Source of the DNA: Candidatus Polarisedimenticolia bacterium
GTDB lineage: Bacteria > Acidobacteriota > Polarisedimenticolia > Gp22-AA2 > AA152
DNA: 50,131 nucleotides
Direction: 5' to 3'
Assembly (NCBI GenBank): GCA_036004685.1
Contig: DASYRE010000060.1
Coordinates: 1 to 50,131 of the forward strand
Numbering within the stretch: the first letter of the stretch is position 1; each line of letters starts with the position of its first letter. The notes below the pieces were generated by a model. It was not told the origin of the DNA. It worked only from the letters and a program-made list of their open reading frames with translations, and made no database searches. A program made the translations under genes and the position numbers. Positions 15,023-24,600 of this stretch are shown here, piece after piece.

Positions 15023-17203
15023 ATGAAAAAGACCTCTCTCGCGCTGCTTTGGCACCTTCACCAGCCCCTTTACCGGCTGCGGGGCGAGAAGACCTGTTTT
15101 CTCCCGTGGGTCCGCCTGCATGCCATCCGCTCCTATTACGACATGATCCGGGTCCTGGAGGAGTTTCCCGAGATGCGCGTGACGTTCAACCTCGTCCCGG
15201 TCCTCGTGGAGCAGATCCGGGCCTACGAATCGGGAGCGGGAGATCTCTTCCTCGAGACGGGCGCCGTCCCGGCGGAGGATCTGGACGAAAGGCGGCGGGC
15301 CTTCCTTCTGGAGCATTTCTTCTCGGCCCATGAAAGAGAGATGATCGGCGCGTTTCCCCGCTTCGCGGAGCTGAAGACGCGCCGGGATCGGGCGCTGCGG
15401 TTTCGCGGGCCGGCGGAGGCCTGGAAGGAATTCTCGACCGACGACCTGCGCGACCTCCAGGCGCTTTTCGACCTCTCGTGGCTCGGGTTCAAGGCGCGGG
15501 AGGACTTCCCGGAGATCGAGGCCCTGGCCCGCCAGGGGGGGAAATTCGCGCAGCACGACATCCGGCGAATCCACGAGGTCGAGCGTGAGATCTTGAAGTC
15601 CGTGCTGCCGCTTTATCGGGAAGCCGCCGGGCGGGGGCAGATCGAGATCAGCGCCTCCCCTTACGCCCACCCGATCCTGCCTTTGCTCCTGGACACCGAT
15701 TCCGCCAAGGAGGCGATGCCTCAGGGTTCCTTGCCGCCGCGCTTCCGCCGCCCGGAAGACGCCCGCGCCCAGGTGGAGAACGCTCTCGACCGGATGGAGC
15801 GGGAGCTGGGGATGCGTCCTCGCGGCGTGTGGCCCTCGGAAGGCTCGTTGAGCCAGGAGACCGCCGAGATCCTGGCCTCGTGCGGCGTGCGGTGGGCGGG
15901 AAGCGACGAAGAGGTCCTGGCGAGATCGGATCGGCGGGAGCCGGCCGACATCAGCATGCCGTGGCGCTCCGGCGCGGGCCGGGAAAAAATAAGCCTCGTC
16001 TTTCGGGACCACGATCTCTCCGATCGGATTGGCTTTGTCTACTCCGGCATGGAGGCGGGCCGCGCCGTGGAGGATTTCCTCGGCGGGGCGGAGCAGCGCA
16101 TGGCCGGCCGGGAGGGGAATCTTCTCTTCGTCGCGCTCGACGGCGAGAACCCTTGGGAGAGCTTTAGGGGATCGGGAGCCGATTTTCTTCGCCGGCTCTA
16201 CGCCTCGATTCTCGCCAGCCCGCGCTTCGCCGGCTCGACCGTCAGCGAGGCCGTCGAGGCCTCGGCCCAAACGGGGGAGATTCGCCGCCTGCACGCGGGA
16301 AGCTGGATTCGGGCCGACTTCGGGACGTGGATCGGCGGTCCCGAGAAGAACGAGGCGTGGACGATCCTCGGCGGCGCCCGATCCGACCTCTCGGCGGCTC
16401 TGGACGATCCCCGGATCGACGCGGAACGTCGCGGCGAGGCGTGGGGGTCGCTGCGGGCCGCCGAAGGAAGCGACTGGTTCTGGTGGCTGGACGGGCAGTT
16501 CAGCACCGACCACCGTCTCCAGTTCGATGAGCTGTTCCGCGGACACCTTCGCCAGGCCTACGAGTCTCTCGGCCGCGACGCACCTGCATCTCTGTCCCTG
16601 CCCATTCCGCGGCCGGCGCCGGCCGGCGCCGAGGGATCGATCGTCGAGCCCCCCGCCTGGCTGGCTCCGAAGCTGGATGGGTATGAGGGAGACTTCTTCG
16701 AATGGGAGGGGGCCGCGACGCTTCGCTGGCCGAGGCTCAGCCCCTCCTCGACACTGGAGCGATCCAAAGCGTTGTTCGAGGCGATTCGTCTCGGCTTCTC
16801 CCGCACCGGCGATTTCTTTCTCCGGATCGATCCTCCCGCCGCGGCGAACTCCGGCTATTTCGGCAATCTCTGGCTGACGCTCGAGCTCAAGGGGAGCGGG
16901 GCGATGAAGGCGGTGGCGCTCGACCTCGACGAGGCCGGGAATCTCCGCCAGGCGTTGCGCGAGGACCTTCCCCGCGAGGTGGGTGTCGCCGCCGCCGGCT
17001 CGGGGAGGCCCTCAGGCGCCACGGCGATGGCCCGCAAGATCTTCGAGATGGCCGTTCCCGGCGGCGAGACGGGTCTCAAGCCGGGAGAGGAAGCGGAGAT
17101 CCGCATCGCCCTCGGACTGGGTGGCGAGCCGATCACCTTGCGCGAGATTCGCATCCGCGTGCCGGCCTTCTCCTCGGGCTCCGGCCCCTGGAACGCGCTT
17201 TGA
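15023..17203 (+). CDS. GH57 glycoside hydrolase
   Basis: The protein is an alpha-glucan-active family 57 glycosidase of 726 residues and the amylase/alpha-mannosidase-like type. It opens LLWHLHQPLYR, the conserved HQP motif, and has FNLVPVLVEQ. WPSEGSLS contains the probable nucleophile E273, and ALDGENPWE contains the probable acid/base D373. After about residue 430 comes an all-beta C-terminal part, with WWLDGQF and TDHRLQFDELFR before it. There is no signal peptide, so it acts inside the cell, probably on glycogen or maltodextrin. The context (glk, galT, glgA) supports that. The exact bond specificity cannot be read from sequence. Confidence 0.88.
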   Translation: MKKTSLALLWHLHQPLYRLRGEKTCFLPWVRLHAIRSYYDMIRVLEEFPEMRVTFNLVPVLVEQIRAYESGAGDLFLETGAVPAEDLDERRRAFLLEHFFSAHEREMIGAFPRFAELKTRRDRALRFRGPAEAWKEFSTDDLRDLQALFDLSWLGFKAREDFPEIEALARQGGKFAQHDIRRIHEVEREILKSVLPLYREAAGRGQIEISASPYAHPILPLLLDTDSAKEAMPQGSLPPRFRRPEDARAQVENALDRMERELGMRPRGVWPSEGSLSQETAEILASCGVRWAGSDEEVLARSDRREPADISMPWRSGAGREKISLVFRDHDLSDRIGFVYSGMEAGRAVEDFLGGAEQRMAGREGNLLFVALDGENPWESFRGSGADFLRRLYASILASPRFAGSTVSEAVEASAQTGEIRRLHAGSWIRADFGTWIGGPEKNEAWTILGGARSDLSAALDDPRIDAERRGEAWGSLRAAEGSDWFWWLDGQFSTDHRLQFDELFRGHLRQAYESLGRDAPASLSLPIPRPAPAGAEGSIVEPPAWLAPKLDGYEGDFFEWEGAATLRWPRLSPSSTLERSKALFEAIRLGFSRTGDFFLRIDPPAAANSGYFGNLWLTLELKGSGAMKAVALDLDEAGNLRQALREDLPREVGVAAAGSGRPSGATAMARKIFEMAVPGGETGLKPGEEAEIRIALGLGGEPITLREIRIRVPAFSSGSGPWNAL

Positions 17204-17209
17204 GTAGAG

Positions 17210-17243
17210 GGCTGACATAGATGGAAGGCTGACATAGCTGGAG
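17210..17243 (+). repeat. short tandem repeat
   Basis: Two 17-bp units, GGCTGACATAGATGGAA and GGCTGACATAGCTGGAG, stand directly after the GH57 stop and just before the galT promoter. They differ at two positions. Possibly a duplicated operator, more likely a replication slip. Confidence 0.6.
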
Positions 17244-17250
17244 GGAGGGC

Positions 17251-17279
17251 TTGGCGCCGGAATCCTGGGCGTCTATATT
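17251..17279 (+). promoter_or_regulatory. sigma70-like promoter for galT-glgA
   Basis: TTGGCG (17251-17256) and TATATT (17274-17279) are separated by 17 bases, 41 bp before the galT start. The galT start itself is preceded by AGAAGGAG. Confidence 0.5.
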
Positions 17280-17319
17280 GTTCCAGCCCGCGAGGCGAGC
17301 CGCGGAAGAAGGAGCCTGA

Positions 17320-18378
17320 ATGTCGTCGGAGCTGAGGAAAGATCCCGTCCTGGGCCGCTGGGTGATCATCGCCGGGGAGCGCAGCAAGCGGCCGAATCCT
17401 TTTCGGAACTATCCCATGAAAGTGGAGGAGACCAAGCCCTGCCCTTTCTGCCCCGGCCACGAGGAGGAGACGCCGCCGCAGATCCTCGCCTATCCCGCCT
17501 TCGAGGCGGGCCCCTCCCGATGGAGCGTCCGGGTCGTGCCCAACCGGTTTCCGGCGCTGAGAATCGAGGGCGAGCTCGACCAGCGCGGCGAGGGACTCTA
17601 CGACAAGATGCGGGGCATCGGCGCCCACGAGGTCGTCATCGAGATCCCGCAGCACGACTCCGACCCCGCGAGCTACCCGCCCCGGCAGATGAGCGAGATG
17701 ATCCGGGCCTACCGGGAGCGGGTGATCGATCTGCTGCGCGACAGCCGCTTTCGCTCCGTCCTCGTCTTCAAGAACCAGGGGGCCGCCGCGGGAGCCACCC
17801 TGGCCCACCCGCACTCCCAGATCATCGCCCTGCCGATCGTCCCGGCACGCATCGTCTCGGAGCTCGCCGGCGCGGCGAAGTATCACGAATACCGGGGACG
17901 ATGCATCTACTGCGACATCCTCTCCCAGGAGCTCTCCGACACCCGGCGGCTGGTGGTGCAGAACAACGATTTCGTCGCCTACGCTCCCTACGCCTCCCGG
18001 TTCCCCTTCGAAGTCAGCATCCTGCCGCGCGTCCACAACGCGTTCTTCTGGGAGATCTCCGATGCGCAGATGAAGAGCCTGGCGGAGATCCTCCAGGACG
18101 TTCTGCGGCGCTACAAGCTGGCTCTCAAGGACCCCCCCTATAACTACATCTTTCACACCGCTCCGCCGGGGCACCGCCGGCCGGCCTATTACCACTGGCA
18201 GGTCGAGGTCATCCCGAAGCTCTCCGAGGCGGCCGGGTTCGAGTGGGGCAGCGGCTTCTACATCAATCCGATGCCGCCCGAGGAAGCGGCGGAGCACCTG
18301 CGCGATCTGCACCGCTTCATGGACATCCCGGCGGGCCACCTCCTCGCGGGGAAGGGCTCCGGCGATGCCGCCGATTGA
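17320..18378 (+). CDS. galT: galactose-1-phosphate uridylyltransferase
   Basis: This histidine-triad-like nucleotidyltransferase transfers UMP between UDP-glucose and galactose-1-phosphate, or a related hexose phosphate. It shows RWVIIAGERSKRP near the start, the zinc site CPFCPGHE, VVPNRFPAL and the active-site HPHSQ (H163/H165), then CIYCDIL and YHWQVEVIPKL. Length 352 is normal. AGAAGGAG precedes the ATG. The stop overlaps the glgA start by 14 bases, so the two are cotranscribed. Pairing with a glycogen synthase suggests sugar-nucleotide supply; some bacterial GalT-like enzymes use ADP-sugars, which cannot be excluded. Confidence 0.92.
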   Translation: MSSELRKDPVLGRWVIIAGERSKRPNPFRNYPMKVEETKPCPFCPGHEEETPPQILAYPAFEAGPSRWSVRVVPNRFPALRIEGELDQRGEGLYDKMRGIGAHEVVIEIPQHDSDPASYPPRQMSEMIRAYRERVIDLLRDSRFRSVLVFKNQGAAAGATLAHPHSQIIALPIVPARIVSELAGAAKYHEYRGRCIYCDILSQELSDTRRLVVQNNDFVAYAPYASRFPFEVSILPRVHNAFFWEISDAQMKSLAEILQDVLRRYKLALKDPPYNYIFHTAPPGHRRPAYYHWQVEVIPKLSEAAGFEWGSGFYINPMPPEEAAEHLRDLHRFMDIPAGHLLAGKGSGDAAD

Positions 18379-19894
18379 GATCTGGCAGGCCGCTTCGGAG
18401 GCGCGGCCGCTCGCGCAGACCGGCGGATTAGGCGACGTGCTGCGGGCCCTGCCCGCCGCCCAGGCGCGTCTCGGCCACCGCGTGCGCCGGCTCCTTCCGG
18501 CCTATGGCGGCGTCGATCGCGCCGGCTTCGTCCCCGAGCCGCCGGCGCTGAGCGTGCCGCTCGGCACGGACGCGGTGCCGGTCCGGTTCCTGTCGCGCCT
18601 GGGCGAGGACGGCGTCGTCACGACGCTGGTGGAGTGCGACGAGCTGTTCGGGCGCCGGGAGCTCTACGGCCCTCCGGGCGCCGAGTTCCCCGACAACCCG
18701 CGCCGTTTCACGCTCCTGGCGCGGGCCATCGTCGAATGGGCGGGTCGCGTCGCGCGGCCTCCCGACGTGCTCCACGTTCACGACTGGCACGTCGCGCTGG
18801 CGCCCCTCTTCGTCCGCTTCGCTCCTCCGCCCTCGCGCTCGCTGCGGACCGTCCTGACGATCCACAACCTCGGCTATCAGGGGAAGTACCCCGCCGCGGA
18901 GATGCAGTGGCTTTCCCTGGGACGCGATCTCGAAGCCAGGCTCTTCCATCCGGAGGGGATCGAGTTCTACGGCGGGATCAACTTCCTCAAGGCGGGGATC
19001 CTCTTCGCCGATCGGATCACGACCGTCAGCCCGAATTATGCCCGCGAGATCCTGACGCCGGAATTCGGATGCGGACTGGAAGGAGTGCTCGCCGGCCGGC
19101 GCGACCATCTCACCGGCATCCTCAACGGCGCCGACTACGACCTGTGGAACCCGGAGACCGACGCGGCGCTGCCGCGCCGCTACGGCGCCGATTCCCTGGA
19201 AGGGCGCGCAGCCGACCCCTCCGGGAAGGAGGAGGCGCGCCAGGCCCTGCGCCGGGAGTTCGGCCTGCGGCCCGCCAAGCGGCCGCTCCTGGGAGTCGTC
19301 AGCCGCCTCGCGCACCAGAAGGGGATCGATCTCCTCGCCGAGGCGGCGCCCGCGCTCTGGAAGGAGGGGGCCGACCTCGCCGTCCTCGGAACCGGCGATC
19401 CCGACCTCGTCGATCGACTCCGCCGCCTCAAGGAGGAGCAGCCGCATCGCCTCGGGCTGAAGATCCAGTACGACGATCGCTGCGCCCACCTGGTGGTGGC
19501 GGGAAGCGACTTCGTCCTCGTGCCGTCGCGCTATGAGCCTTGCGGTCTGGTGCAGATGCACGCGCTGCGCTACGGGACGCCGCCGATCGTCACCCGCACC
19601 GGCGGCCTCGCCGACACGGTGAAAGACGAAACGGAATCACCCGGAGCCGGCACCGGGTTCATCATGCGGGATCCGAGCGCGGAGGCGCTCGTGGAGGCCA
19701 GCGGTCGCGGCATGACGCTGCGCCAGAAGCGTCCGGCGGCGTGGCGGGAGCTGCAGCGCCGCGCCATGGCCGAGGAATTCTCTTGGGAGATGGCGGCGCG
19801 CCGCTACATCGAGCTCTACCAAGAACCCGCGGAGTCGGCGGAGGCGAGAAGGACTCCGGAGCCGGAGCGTCCCTCCGTCAGCCTGGCGGAGTAG
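18365..19894 (+). CDS. glgA: glycogen (starch) synthase, GT5
   Basis: The enzyme adds glucose from ADP- or UDP-glucose to growing alpha-1,4-glucan. The N-terminal half has QTGGLGDVLRALPAA (the nucleotide-sugar loop usually written KTGGL), HVHDWHVALAPLF, TIHNLGYQGKYP and ILNGADYDLWNP. The C-terminal half has VSRLAHQKGIDLL, the E of VPSRYEPCGLVQMHALRYG and RTGGLADTV. At 509 residues it is full length. The start ATG 18365 lies within the galT coding end. It is the last gene of the galT-glgA operon. Confidence 0.93.
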   Translation: MPPIEIWQAASEARPLAQTGGLGDVLRALPAAQARLGHRVRRLLPAYGGVDRAGFVPEPPALSVPLGTDAVPVRFLSRLGEDGVVTTLVECDELFGRRELYGPPGAEFPDNPRRFTLLARAIVEWAGRVARPPDVLHVHDWHVALAPLFVRFAPPPSRSLRTVLTIHNLGYQGKYPAAEMQWLSLGRDLEARLFHPEGIEFYGGINFLKAGILFADRITTVSPNYAREILTPEFGCGLEGVLAGRRDHLTGILNGADYDLWNPETDAALPRRYGADSLEGRAADPSGKEEARQALRREFGLRPAKRPLLGVVSRLAHQKGIDLLAEAAPALWKEGADLAVLGTGDPDLVDRLRRLKEEQPHRLGLKIQYDDRCAHLVVAGSDFVLVPSRYEPCGLVQMHALRYGTPPIVTRTGGLADTVKDETESPGAGTGFIMRDPSAEALVEASGRGMTLRQKRPAAWRELQRRAMAEEFSWEMAARRYIELYQEPAESAEARRTPEPERPSVSLAE

Positions 19895-19938
19895 AGCGGG
19901 AGCAGGATTCTATTGCCACGATTTCCGGCTCTCTTCAC

Positions 19939-20466
19939 CTACGAAGGCCCTGCGGCTGCTCTCGCCGGGTTGCGCCACACCCCGTCGACTTCCGGCGGCA
20001 GCGACCCGAGGCGGGAGAGGAACAGCGCGATGCGCCAGATGTCCTCGTCCTCCATCATGCCGTTCCAGGCCCCCATCCCCGAATATCGGATGCCGTGTTT
20101 GGTGACCCAATAGATCTCCGGCACCGTCAGATCCGGAGCATGGTGGGAGAATTGCGGCGCGCGCGGGTAGTAGTTCTTGGAGCCCCAAAGGCTCGGACCC
20201 TTGGAACCGCCGTGGCAACCGGCGCAGTTGTTCCGGTAGAGCTTCATGCCCGCCAATATGGTCGGATCGTCGGGCGCCAGAGGAGCGGTGAGGCCCTTGG
20301 CGCTCCTGGCCAGGGACTTGTCGAGAGCCAGCTCGGCAAGCTCCTCCTCCCACCCGGGAGGCTGGCCCGTCGCGGACACCGGAAGGCGCCCAAGCCAGGC
20401 GGAGAGAATCAGCAGGAGCGGGACGGTGGCAATACCGAGAAGGAAGGCCGCTAGAACTCTCTTCAT
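19939..20466 (-). CDS. membrane-anchored class I cytochrome c
   Basis: A 175-residue protein with an uncleaved or signal-like N-terminal helix (VLAAFLLGIATVPLLLILSA). A single haem-binding motif, CAGCH, lies in LYRNNCAGCHGGSKGP (about residue 83). A likely distal methionine is in YSGMGAWNGMMEDEDIW, and the DIWRIALFLSRL helix closes the cytochrome fold. It would sit in the periplasm as an electron carrier. No oxidase or reductase partner lies next to it. It is convergent with glgA and stands just before the DUF4386 pseudogene on the same strand. Confidence 0.88.
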   Translation of the reverse strand: MKRVLAAFLLGIATVPLLLILSAWLGRLPVSATGQPPGWEEELAELALDKSLARSAKGLTAPLAPDDPTILAGMKLYRNNCAGCHGGSKGPSLWGSKNYYPRAPQFSHHAPDLTVPEIYWVTKHGIRYSGMGAWNGMMEDEDIWRIALFLSRLGSLPPEVDGVWRNPARAAAGPS

Positions 20467-20515
20467 CGTTGGGCTCCAAGCCTGCGGCGCGCCGGCGGGT
20501 TCCGCTGGTTGTCGG

Positions 20516-21203
20516 TCACTTCACTCCTGAGCCGCTTCGCGCGCCGGCCTCGGCGACCCCCTTGAAGAGCAGCCAAAACCCGAGCGGGACTTCGAACGCG
20601 AGCATCGGCAGCCACATGTAACCAGTCACCGGTCCCATGAGCCAGCCCGCGACCTGCAGGGGCGTGCCAACCACCACGAGGACCGACGCGAGCACGCCGA
20701 TCCAGGCGAGCGCGGCGGGGACCAACCGTCCGCGCAGCAAGAGATATGAAAAGATCAAGCTCCCCACGGCGAAGAACGGCGCGCCCAGCATGACGCTCTG
20801 GGGTGGTATCAGCAGGGAAGCGCCGAGGGTATTCGCCGACACGCCTTCCGCGGCCGCTGGCCCGGCTCCGCCCGTCGCGACCCACAGCAGCGCCAGCATG
20901 CTCGGGATGCCGATCGCGCCCAGCGGCGAGCCGAAAGGCCATCACCAGGAGCGCCAGCTCGTGGTCCTCGTCACGCGTGATCCCATAGAGCGTCACGGCC
21001 AGCACGATGGCCGAGAAGCAGCTGAGAAGCGTGAGCAGGATGACGAGGCGAACGTCGGAGACGTGCTCGGCGACGCGCGCGAGCTTGCCGGCGAACCCTT
21101 CGGCGTTGGTCGCGCGGCTCATCAGGACCATGCTTGGGAAGGCGACCCCGATGTAGAAGAGGAACGTGAAGCCGGCGACCCGAGCGCTGGTCCTGCGAGT
21201 CAT
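20516..21203 (-). pseudogene. DUF4386 membrane protein, frameshifted
   Basis: The first frame (start ATG 21203) reads RTSARVAGFTFLFYIGVAFP, then a four-helix style start ending LALLVMAFRLAAG. The second frame continues GIPSMLALLWVATGG, VSANTLGASLL and GYMWLPMLAFEVPLGFWLLF to 20516. Together they give a normal DUF4386 integral membrane protein of about 228 residues. The join is at about 20919-20921, where GGG in place of GGGG would account for the shift. Function of the family is unknown. No clear attC is attached, so whether it belongs to the second array is open. Confidence 0.75.
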
Positions 21204-21335
21204 CTCGCCTCCTCCAATCGTTGAGACTGGCGACACCGAGTATCGTCAAGACCAGTTTCCGCAGGAAGGGTGCAAGCTGAAGCGTGATTGGCAATGGCCT
21301 CGCTGCTCAGGGAGCTGCGGCGTCTGTCCGGCGGC

Positions 21336-21812
21336 CTATTCGTGTGGATGAAGTGTTGTGGTGTCCTCTTCCTCGTGCTCACCTGCGTTGAAAAACCTCC
21401 AATCGCCCCTTGTATCGAAGTCGAATGCACCAACATATTCGGTTGGCGGCGAATCGAGCGGTGGCTGGAACTCACTTCGGTTGGCAATTGCCCATCTTCT
21501 CAGGTCCACGTCCTTTCCGTATCTCCCATCGACTGCGAGCGTATAAATTGCGTCACTTTTTCTATAGAGATTGACTAGGCAACGACCGCCGGTGTCCGAA
21601 GGTTCTATTTCGGCCTCTTTCCGACCCTTGCCGCCATTCACGATAAATACACTTCGATGGTATTCGGCGAGCGGAGGGTTGTGTTGATGCAAGGCAACGC
21701 CTATGACGATGGTCGAGCCAGGGACCTGATAATGCGCTGAGTATTCGTGAGCCATGCACGCAAGGCTACTCAAGGCAATGTAAATGACGATGGAAATGAA
21801 AGCCCGATTCAC
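21336..21812 (-). CDS. small lipoprotein-like protein of unknown function
   Basis: A GTG start at 21812 is preferred because it opens directly with the signal peptide NRAFISIVIYIALSSLACMA, whose LSSLAC fits a lipobox; the ATG at 21881 would put basic residues ahead of it. The mature part contains VIGVALHQHNPPLAEYHRSV, GGRCLVNLYRKSDAIYTLAV and WRFFNAGEHEEEDTTTLH. No family is recognised. Cassette-like size and strand, but I could not find an unambiguous attC on either side. Confidence 0.55.
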   Translation of the reverse strand: MNRAFISIVIYIALSSLACMAHEYSAHYQVPGSTIVIGVALHQHNPPLAEYHRSVFIVNGGKGRKEAEIEPSDTGGRCLVNLYRKSDAIYTLAVDGRYGKDVDLRRWAIANRSEFQPPLDSPPTEYVGAFDFDTRGDWRFFNAGEHEEEDTTTLHPHE

Positions 21813-21966
21813 ACCGATGCCCCCCGTGCGTCTCGGCTCAGGCGGGCGACCGAACGCTCGACGCGGCGCTCGCCTCGCCAACCCCCCGCCGTTGCCGGCC
21901 CATGGGTATCGCGACGCGGTCGCCCCTTGCCGCTGCGGAGCAGTCTTCCCGGAGCCGCGATGGATC

Positions 21967-22329
21967 TCAGGCCCGCGGCTGGAACAACTCCACCGGGTTG
22001 CCCGACGGATCGTCGAGAATGATCTGGGCGCCGCCCGGCCCGGTCACGATATCATTCATGCGGAACGATACCCCCGCCGCACGCAGCCGCGCAACTTCCG
22101 CGGCGAGATCAGCGACCTCGAGATGGACGTGGTTCCACCCGCCCGGCACCTGGCGGCGACCGTCTGGCAACGGACGCTTCCCCGAGCTGCCATCACCGCT
22201 GAGAAGGAGCCGCACGCCGTCCCGTACGACCGAGACGAAAGCCGGCGAGGCGTCATGCTCTATGGTGAAACCGAGGAGTGTCGTATAGAAACGCGCCGCC
22301 GCTGGGACGTCGTCAATCATGTAGCGCAC
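21967..22329 (-). CDS. VOC (glyoxalase/bleomycin-resistance) family protein
   Basis: The roughly 120-residue protein reads VRYMIDDVPAAARFYTTLLG, FVSVVRDGVRLLLSG, then GGWNHVHLEVADLAAEVARL and GGAQIILDDPSGNPVELFQP. This is the paired beta-alpha-beta-beta-beta layout of the VOC fold, with likely metal ligands H (in NHVHLEV) and E (in PVELFQP). The GTG at 22329, or the ATG three codons later, fits the family start better than the upstream ATG at 22434. Substrate is unknown. It could be a degraded-array cassette. Confidence 0.85.
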   Translation of the reverse strand: MRYMIDDVPAAARFYTTLLGFTIEHDASPAFVSVVRDGVRLLLSGDGSSGKRPLPDGRRQVPGGWNHVHLEVADLAAEVARLRAAGVSFRMNDIVTGPGGAQIILDDPSGNPVELFQPRA

Positions 22330-22368
22330 GCCGACCCTGGAGATTCCGTATTCCCTCCTAGATAATCG

Positions 22369-22456
22369 CGCTAGGTTGAGCCGCCAAGCCGCGCCGGCAG
22401 GGAGGCCGGCTCGAGCGAAGGCCGGTTCGGGCATCGGCTTAACACAGGGTTAGTGT
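22369..22456 (-). repeat. possible degenerate attC
   Basis: CGCTAGGTTGAGCCG near 22369 and CGGCTTAAC...GTTAGTG near 22434-22456 are loosely related to core plus arm of an attC, with a GC-rich centre. It lies just after the DUF885 gene on the minus strand. Both cores deviate from consensus, so this is only a candidate. Confidence 0.3.
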
Positions 22457-22503
22457 GAAGCCGTCGCGCCTTGATGGCAAGGCTGCGATCCCTTGCCGTG
22501 AAC

Positions 22504-24453
22504 CTATGTCGCCGGGCCACGGGAGCTTGCCCCCGCGCCGCTGGCGGTCGCAATGTAGGAGTCGACGTTCGTCGCCAGCACGTCGAGCGGCACATTGCCG
22601 CCAAGTACCACGGCATCGTTGAACGCCTTCAGATCGAAGCTCGATCCCAACGCCGCCGTCGCTTTGTCGCGCTGCCGATTGATCTCGCTGTGGCCGACCT
22701 TGTACCCGCAGGCCTGGCCCGGCCAGGAGCAATAGCGGTCGACTTCGCCGGCGACTTCCAGAGGGTTTGAGCCGTTTACCTCCACGAAATAGCGGACGCC
22801 TCGCTCCCGGGTCCATCGTCTCGCGTGAATCCCGGTATCGACCACCAAACGGCAGGCGCGGAAAGCGATTGACTGGAGATAGCCGAGCCTTCCGATCGGA
22901 TCGCTCTCATAGGCGCCGAGCTCATCGGCGAGCTGCTCGGCGTACAAAGCCCAGCCCTCCGAGTAGGCGTTGAAGCCAAGCATCTGCCGGATCAGCGGCA
23001 TTTGATGGGTATACTCACCCTGCCAGATGTGACCGGGAATCGCCTCGTGAAAGGTGAGATCGGCGAGGCTGTACCGGCTGTGCAGATCGGTGGTCCTGAG
23101 ATTGATCCAGAACCGGCCCGGGATCTTGCCATCGATCGACCCGGCGCCGCCATAGGCGCCGGGCGCTCCCGGCTCTTCTTCCGGGGGGAGCCGTCTCACC
23201 TCCAGGTTGGGCTTCACCAGATGATGGAAAGCTCGCGGCATCTGCCGCCGAATCCACCGGAGCCGGCCTTCGATGAACGCCAGTATTTCGGCTCGGCCCT
23301 TGTCGCCTTCCGGAAACTTGTATCGCGGGTCCTGGGCCAGCCCCCGCATCCGGTCTCCGACGGAGCCCTGCGAAAGCCCGAGTTGCTTGAGAATCGTGTC
23401 CATCCTGGCGTGCAGGCGCTCGAGCTCGCTTCGGGCCAATTCGTGCACTTCGTCCGGCGAAAGAGTGGTCGTGGTCGAGGCTTTGAGCGCCCACCGGTAG
23501 AAGTCCTCTCCTCGGGGACGTGCCCAGATGCCGGCGTCGTCCGTCGCGACGGCTCGCTCGGTCTCGAGCTCATGGATCTGGCGCTCGAGCGCGGGAGCGA
23601 TCTGTTGTGCTGCGATGCGCCGGGCACGGTCGGCCCATCCCCCGGGGATGTTCTTGGTGCGTCGGGTTATCGATTCCACCAGCGACCCGCCGGCGCGCGC
23701 ATTCTGGGCCGACAACTTGAGTTGAGTGAGCGCCTTGTCGAGTAGGAAGCCTGGAGGAACAATCCCTATCATCCGTGCCGCCTGCAGGCGACCCAGCTCT
23801 CCGTCCAGCTGCCGCGCGTACGATTCCAGTCGGGCAAGATAGGCCTCGGCGTCGGCGGAATTCTCGATCGGGTGCTCGCTGTCGAGGAAGCGGGGGACGT
23901 CGAGATACGCTCCGACATTCTGGATCACGACGTAGGGCGTATTGCGCCAACCCCCAACTCTGATGTCGCCGTAGGGAAGCGCGAAGCCCTCGAGTGCGGT
24001 AACGAACGCGCTCCGGACCACGGCGATGCTCGTGCGCACCGGATGCGAGAGATCGGCAGTGGTGAGGGCGGTGAGGCGCGCAAGCGCCGTGCGAACCTGC
24101 CCCGCCACGCGCTGAACGCCCTCCGCCGAGCGATCGGTCAGGTGCGACCTGAGAGCCGCCCGGGAGCCGGTATCGATCCCGAGGGAGGTCGCGGTTTCGG
24201 GGAAGAGGAGAAGCAGATCCTCGGCGATCCGATCGAGCAGAGCGACGGCCCGGGCGTCGCCCGGTGTTGCCGGCGTTGCCGGGCGCGGCCCGCGGGAGTG
24301 GGCGCAGGCAGATAAGAGTGGCAGGGCGCCCGCCGACAGCAGCGCCGCCAGCAGGTCGCGCCGGCTCAAACGTGGATGGGACAAGGAGTCTGGGTCTCCG
24401 TCATGCCAAGCGGCCGCGCGGCCCAGCGTTTGGGGCGGCCCCGAGTGCCTCAC
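22504..24453 (-). CDS. DUF885 zinc-peptidase-like lipoprotein
   Basis: A 649-residue DUF885 protein. The N-terminus carries a twin-arginine-like lipoprotein signal (SRRDLLAALLSAGALPLLSA followed by C), so the protein is exported and lipid-anchored. A TTG at about 24384 may be the real start, as the first 23 residues look spurious. The C-terminal half holds HEAIPGHIWQ, an HExxxH-type metal site, and FNAYSEGWALYAEQLADELG with the third ligand glutamate. Such proteins are believed to be metallocarboxypeptidases; substrate unknown. At nearly 2 kb it is too big for a typical cassette and is more likely a chromosomal neighbour of the second array. Confidence 0.85.
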   Translation of the reverse strand: MRHSGPPQTLGRAAAWHDGDPDSLSHPRLSRRDLLAALLSAGALPLLSACAHSRGPRPATPATPGDARAVALLDRIAEDLLLLFPETATSLGIDTGSRAALRSHLTDRSAEGVQRVAGQVRTALARLTALTTADLSHPVRTSIAVVRSAFVTALEGFALPYGDIRVGGWRNTPYVVIQNVGAYLDVPRFLDSEHPIENSADAEAYLARLESYARQLDGELGRLQAARMIGIVPPGFLLDKALTQLKLSAQNARAGGSLVESITRRTKNIPGGWADRARRIAAQQIAPALERQIHELETERAVATDDAGIWARPRGEDFYRWALKASTTTTLSPDEVHELARSELERLHARMDTILKQLGLSQGSVGDRMRGLAQDPRYKFPEGDKGRAEILAFIEGRLRWIRRQMPRAFHHLVKPNLEVRRLPPEEEPGAPGAYGGAGSIDGKIPGRFWINLRTTDLHSRYSLADLTFHEAIPGHIWQGEYTHQMPLIRQMLGFNAYSEGWALYAEQLADELGAYESDPIGRLGYLQSIAFRACRLVVDTGIHARRWTRERGVRYFVEVNGSNPLEVAGEVDRYCSWPGQACGYKVGHSEINRQRDKATAALGSSFDLKAFNDAVVLGGNVPLDVLATNVDSYIATASGAGASSRGPAT

Positions 24454-24539
24454 TCACGGATGGATGAAGGCGCTTAGTCCGCCTACTCATGATTGACCAG
24501 GGCCGAGGTGATGTATCCGATTACCAGCCGTGAGGCTAG

Positions 24540-24600
24540 CGTATTGCCCCGTTAAGGAGTCGGCCGTTCTGCGGCTGGTCGCCTTTAAGGGCGGGCTAGG
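24540..24600 (-). repeat. degenerate attC
   Basis: The plus strand reads CGTTAAGGAGTCGGCCG, a short loop, then CGGCTGGTCGCCTTTAAGGG and GGGCTAGGC. The arms GTCGGCCG and CGGCTGG pair partly. The right core is GCTAGGC instead of GTTAGGC and lies inside the last codons of the membrane-protein gene. Probably a decayed cassette end. Confidence 0.45.
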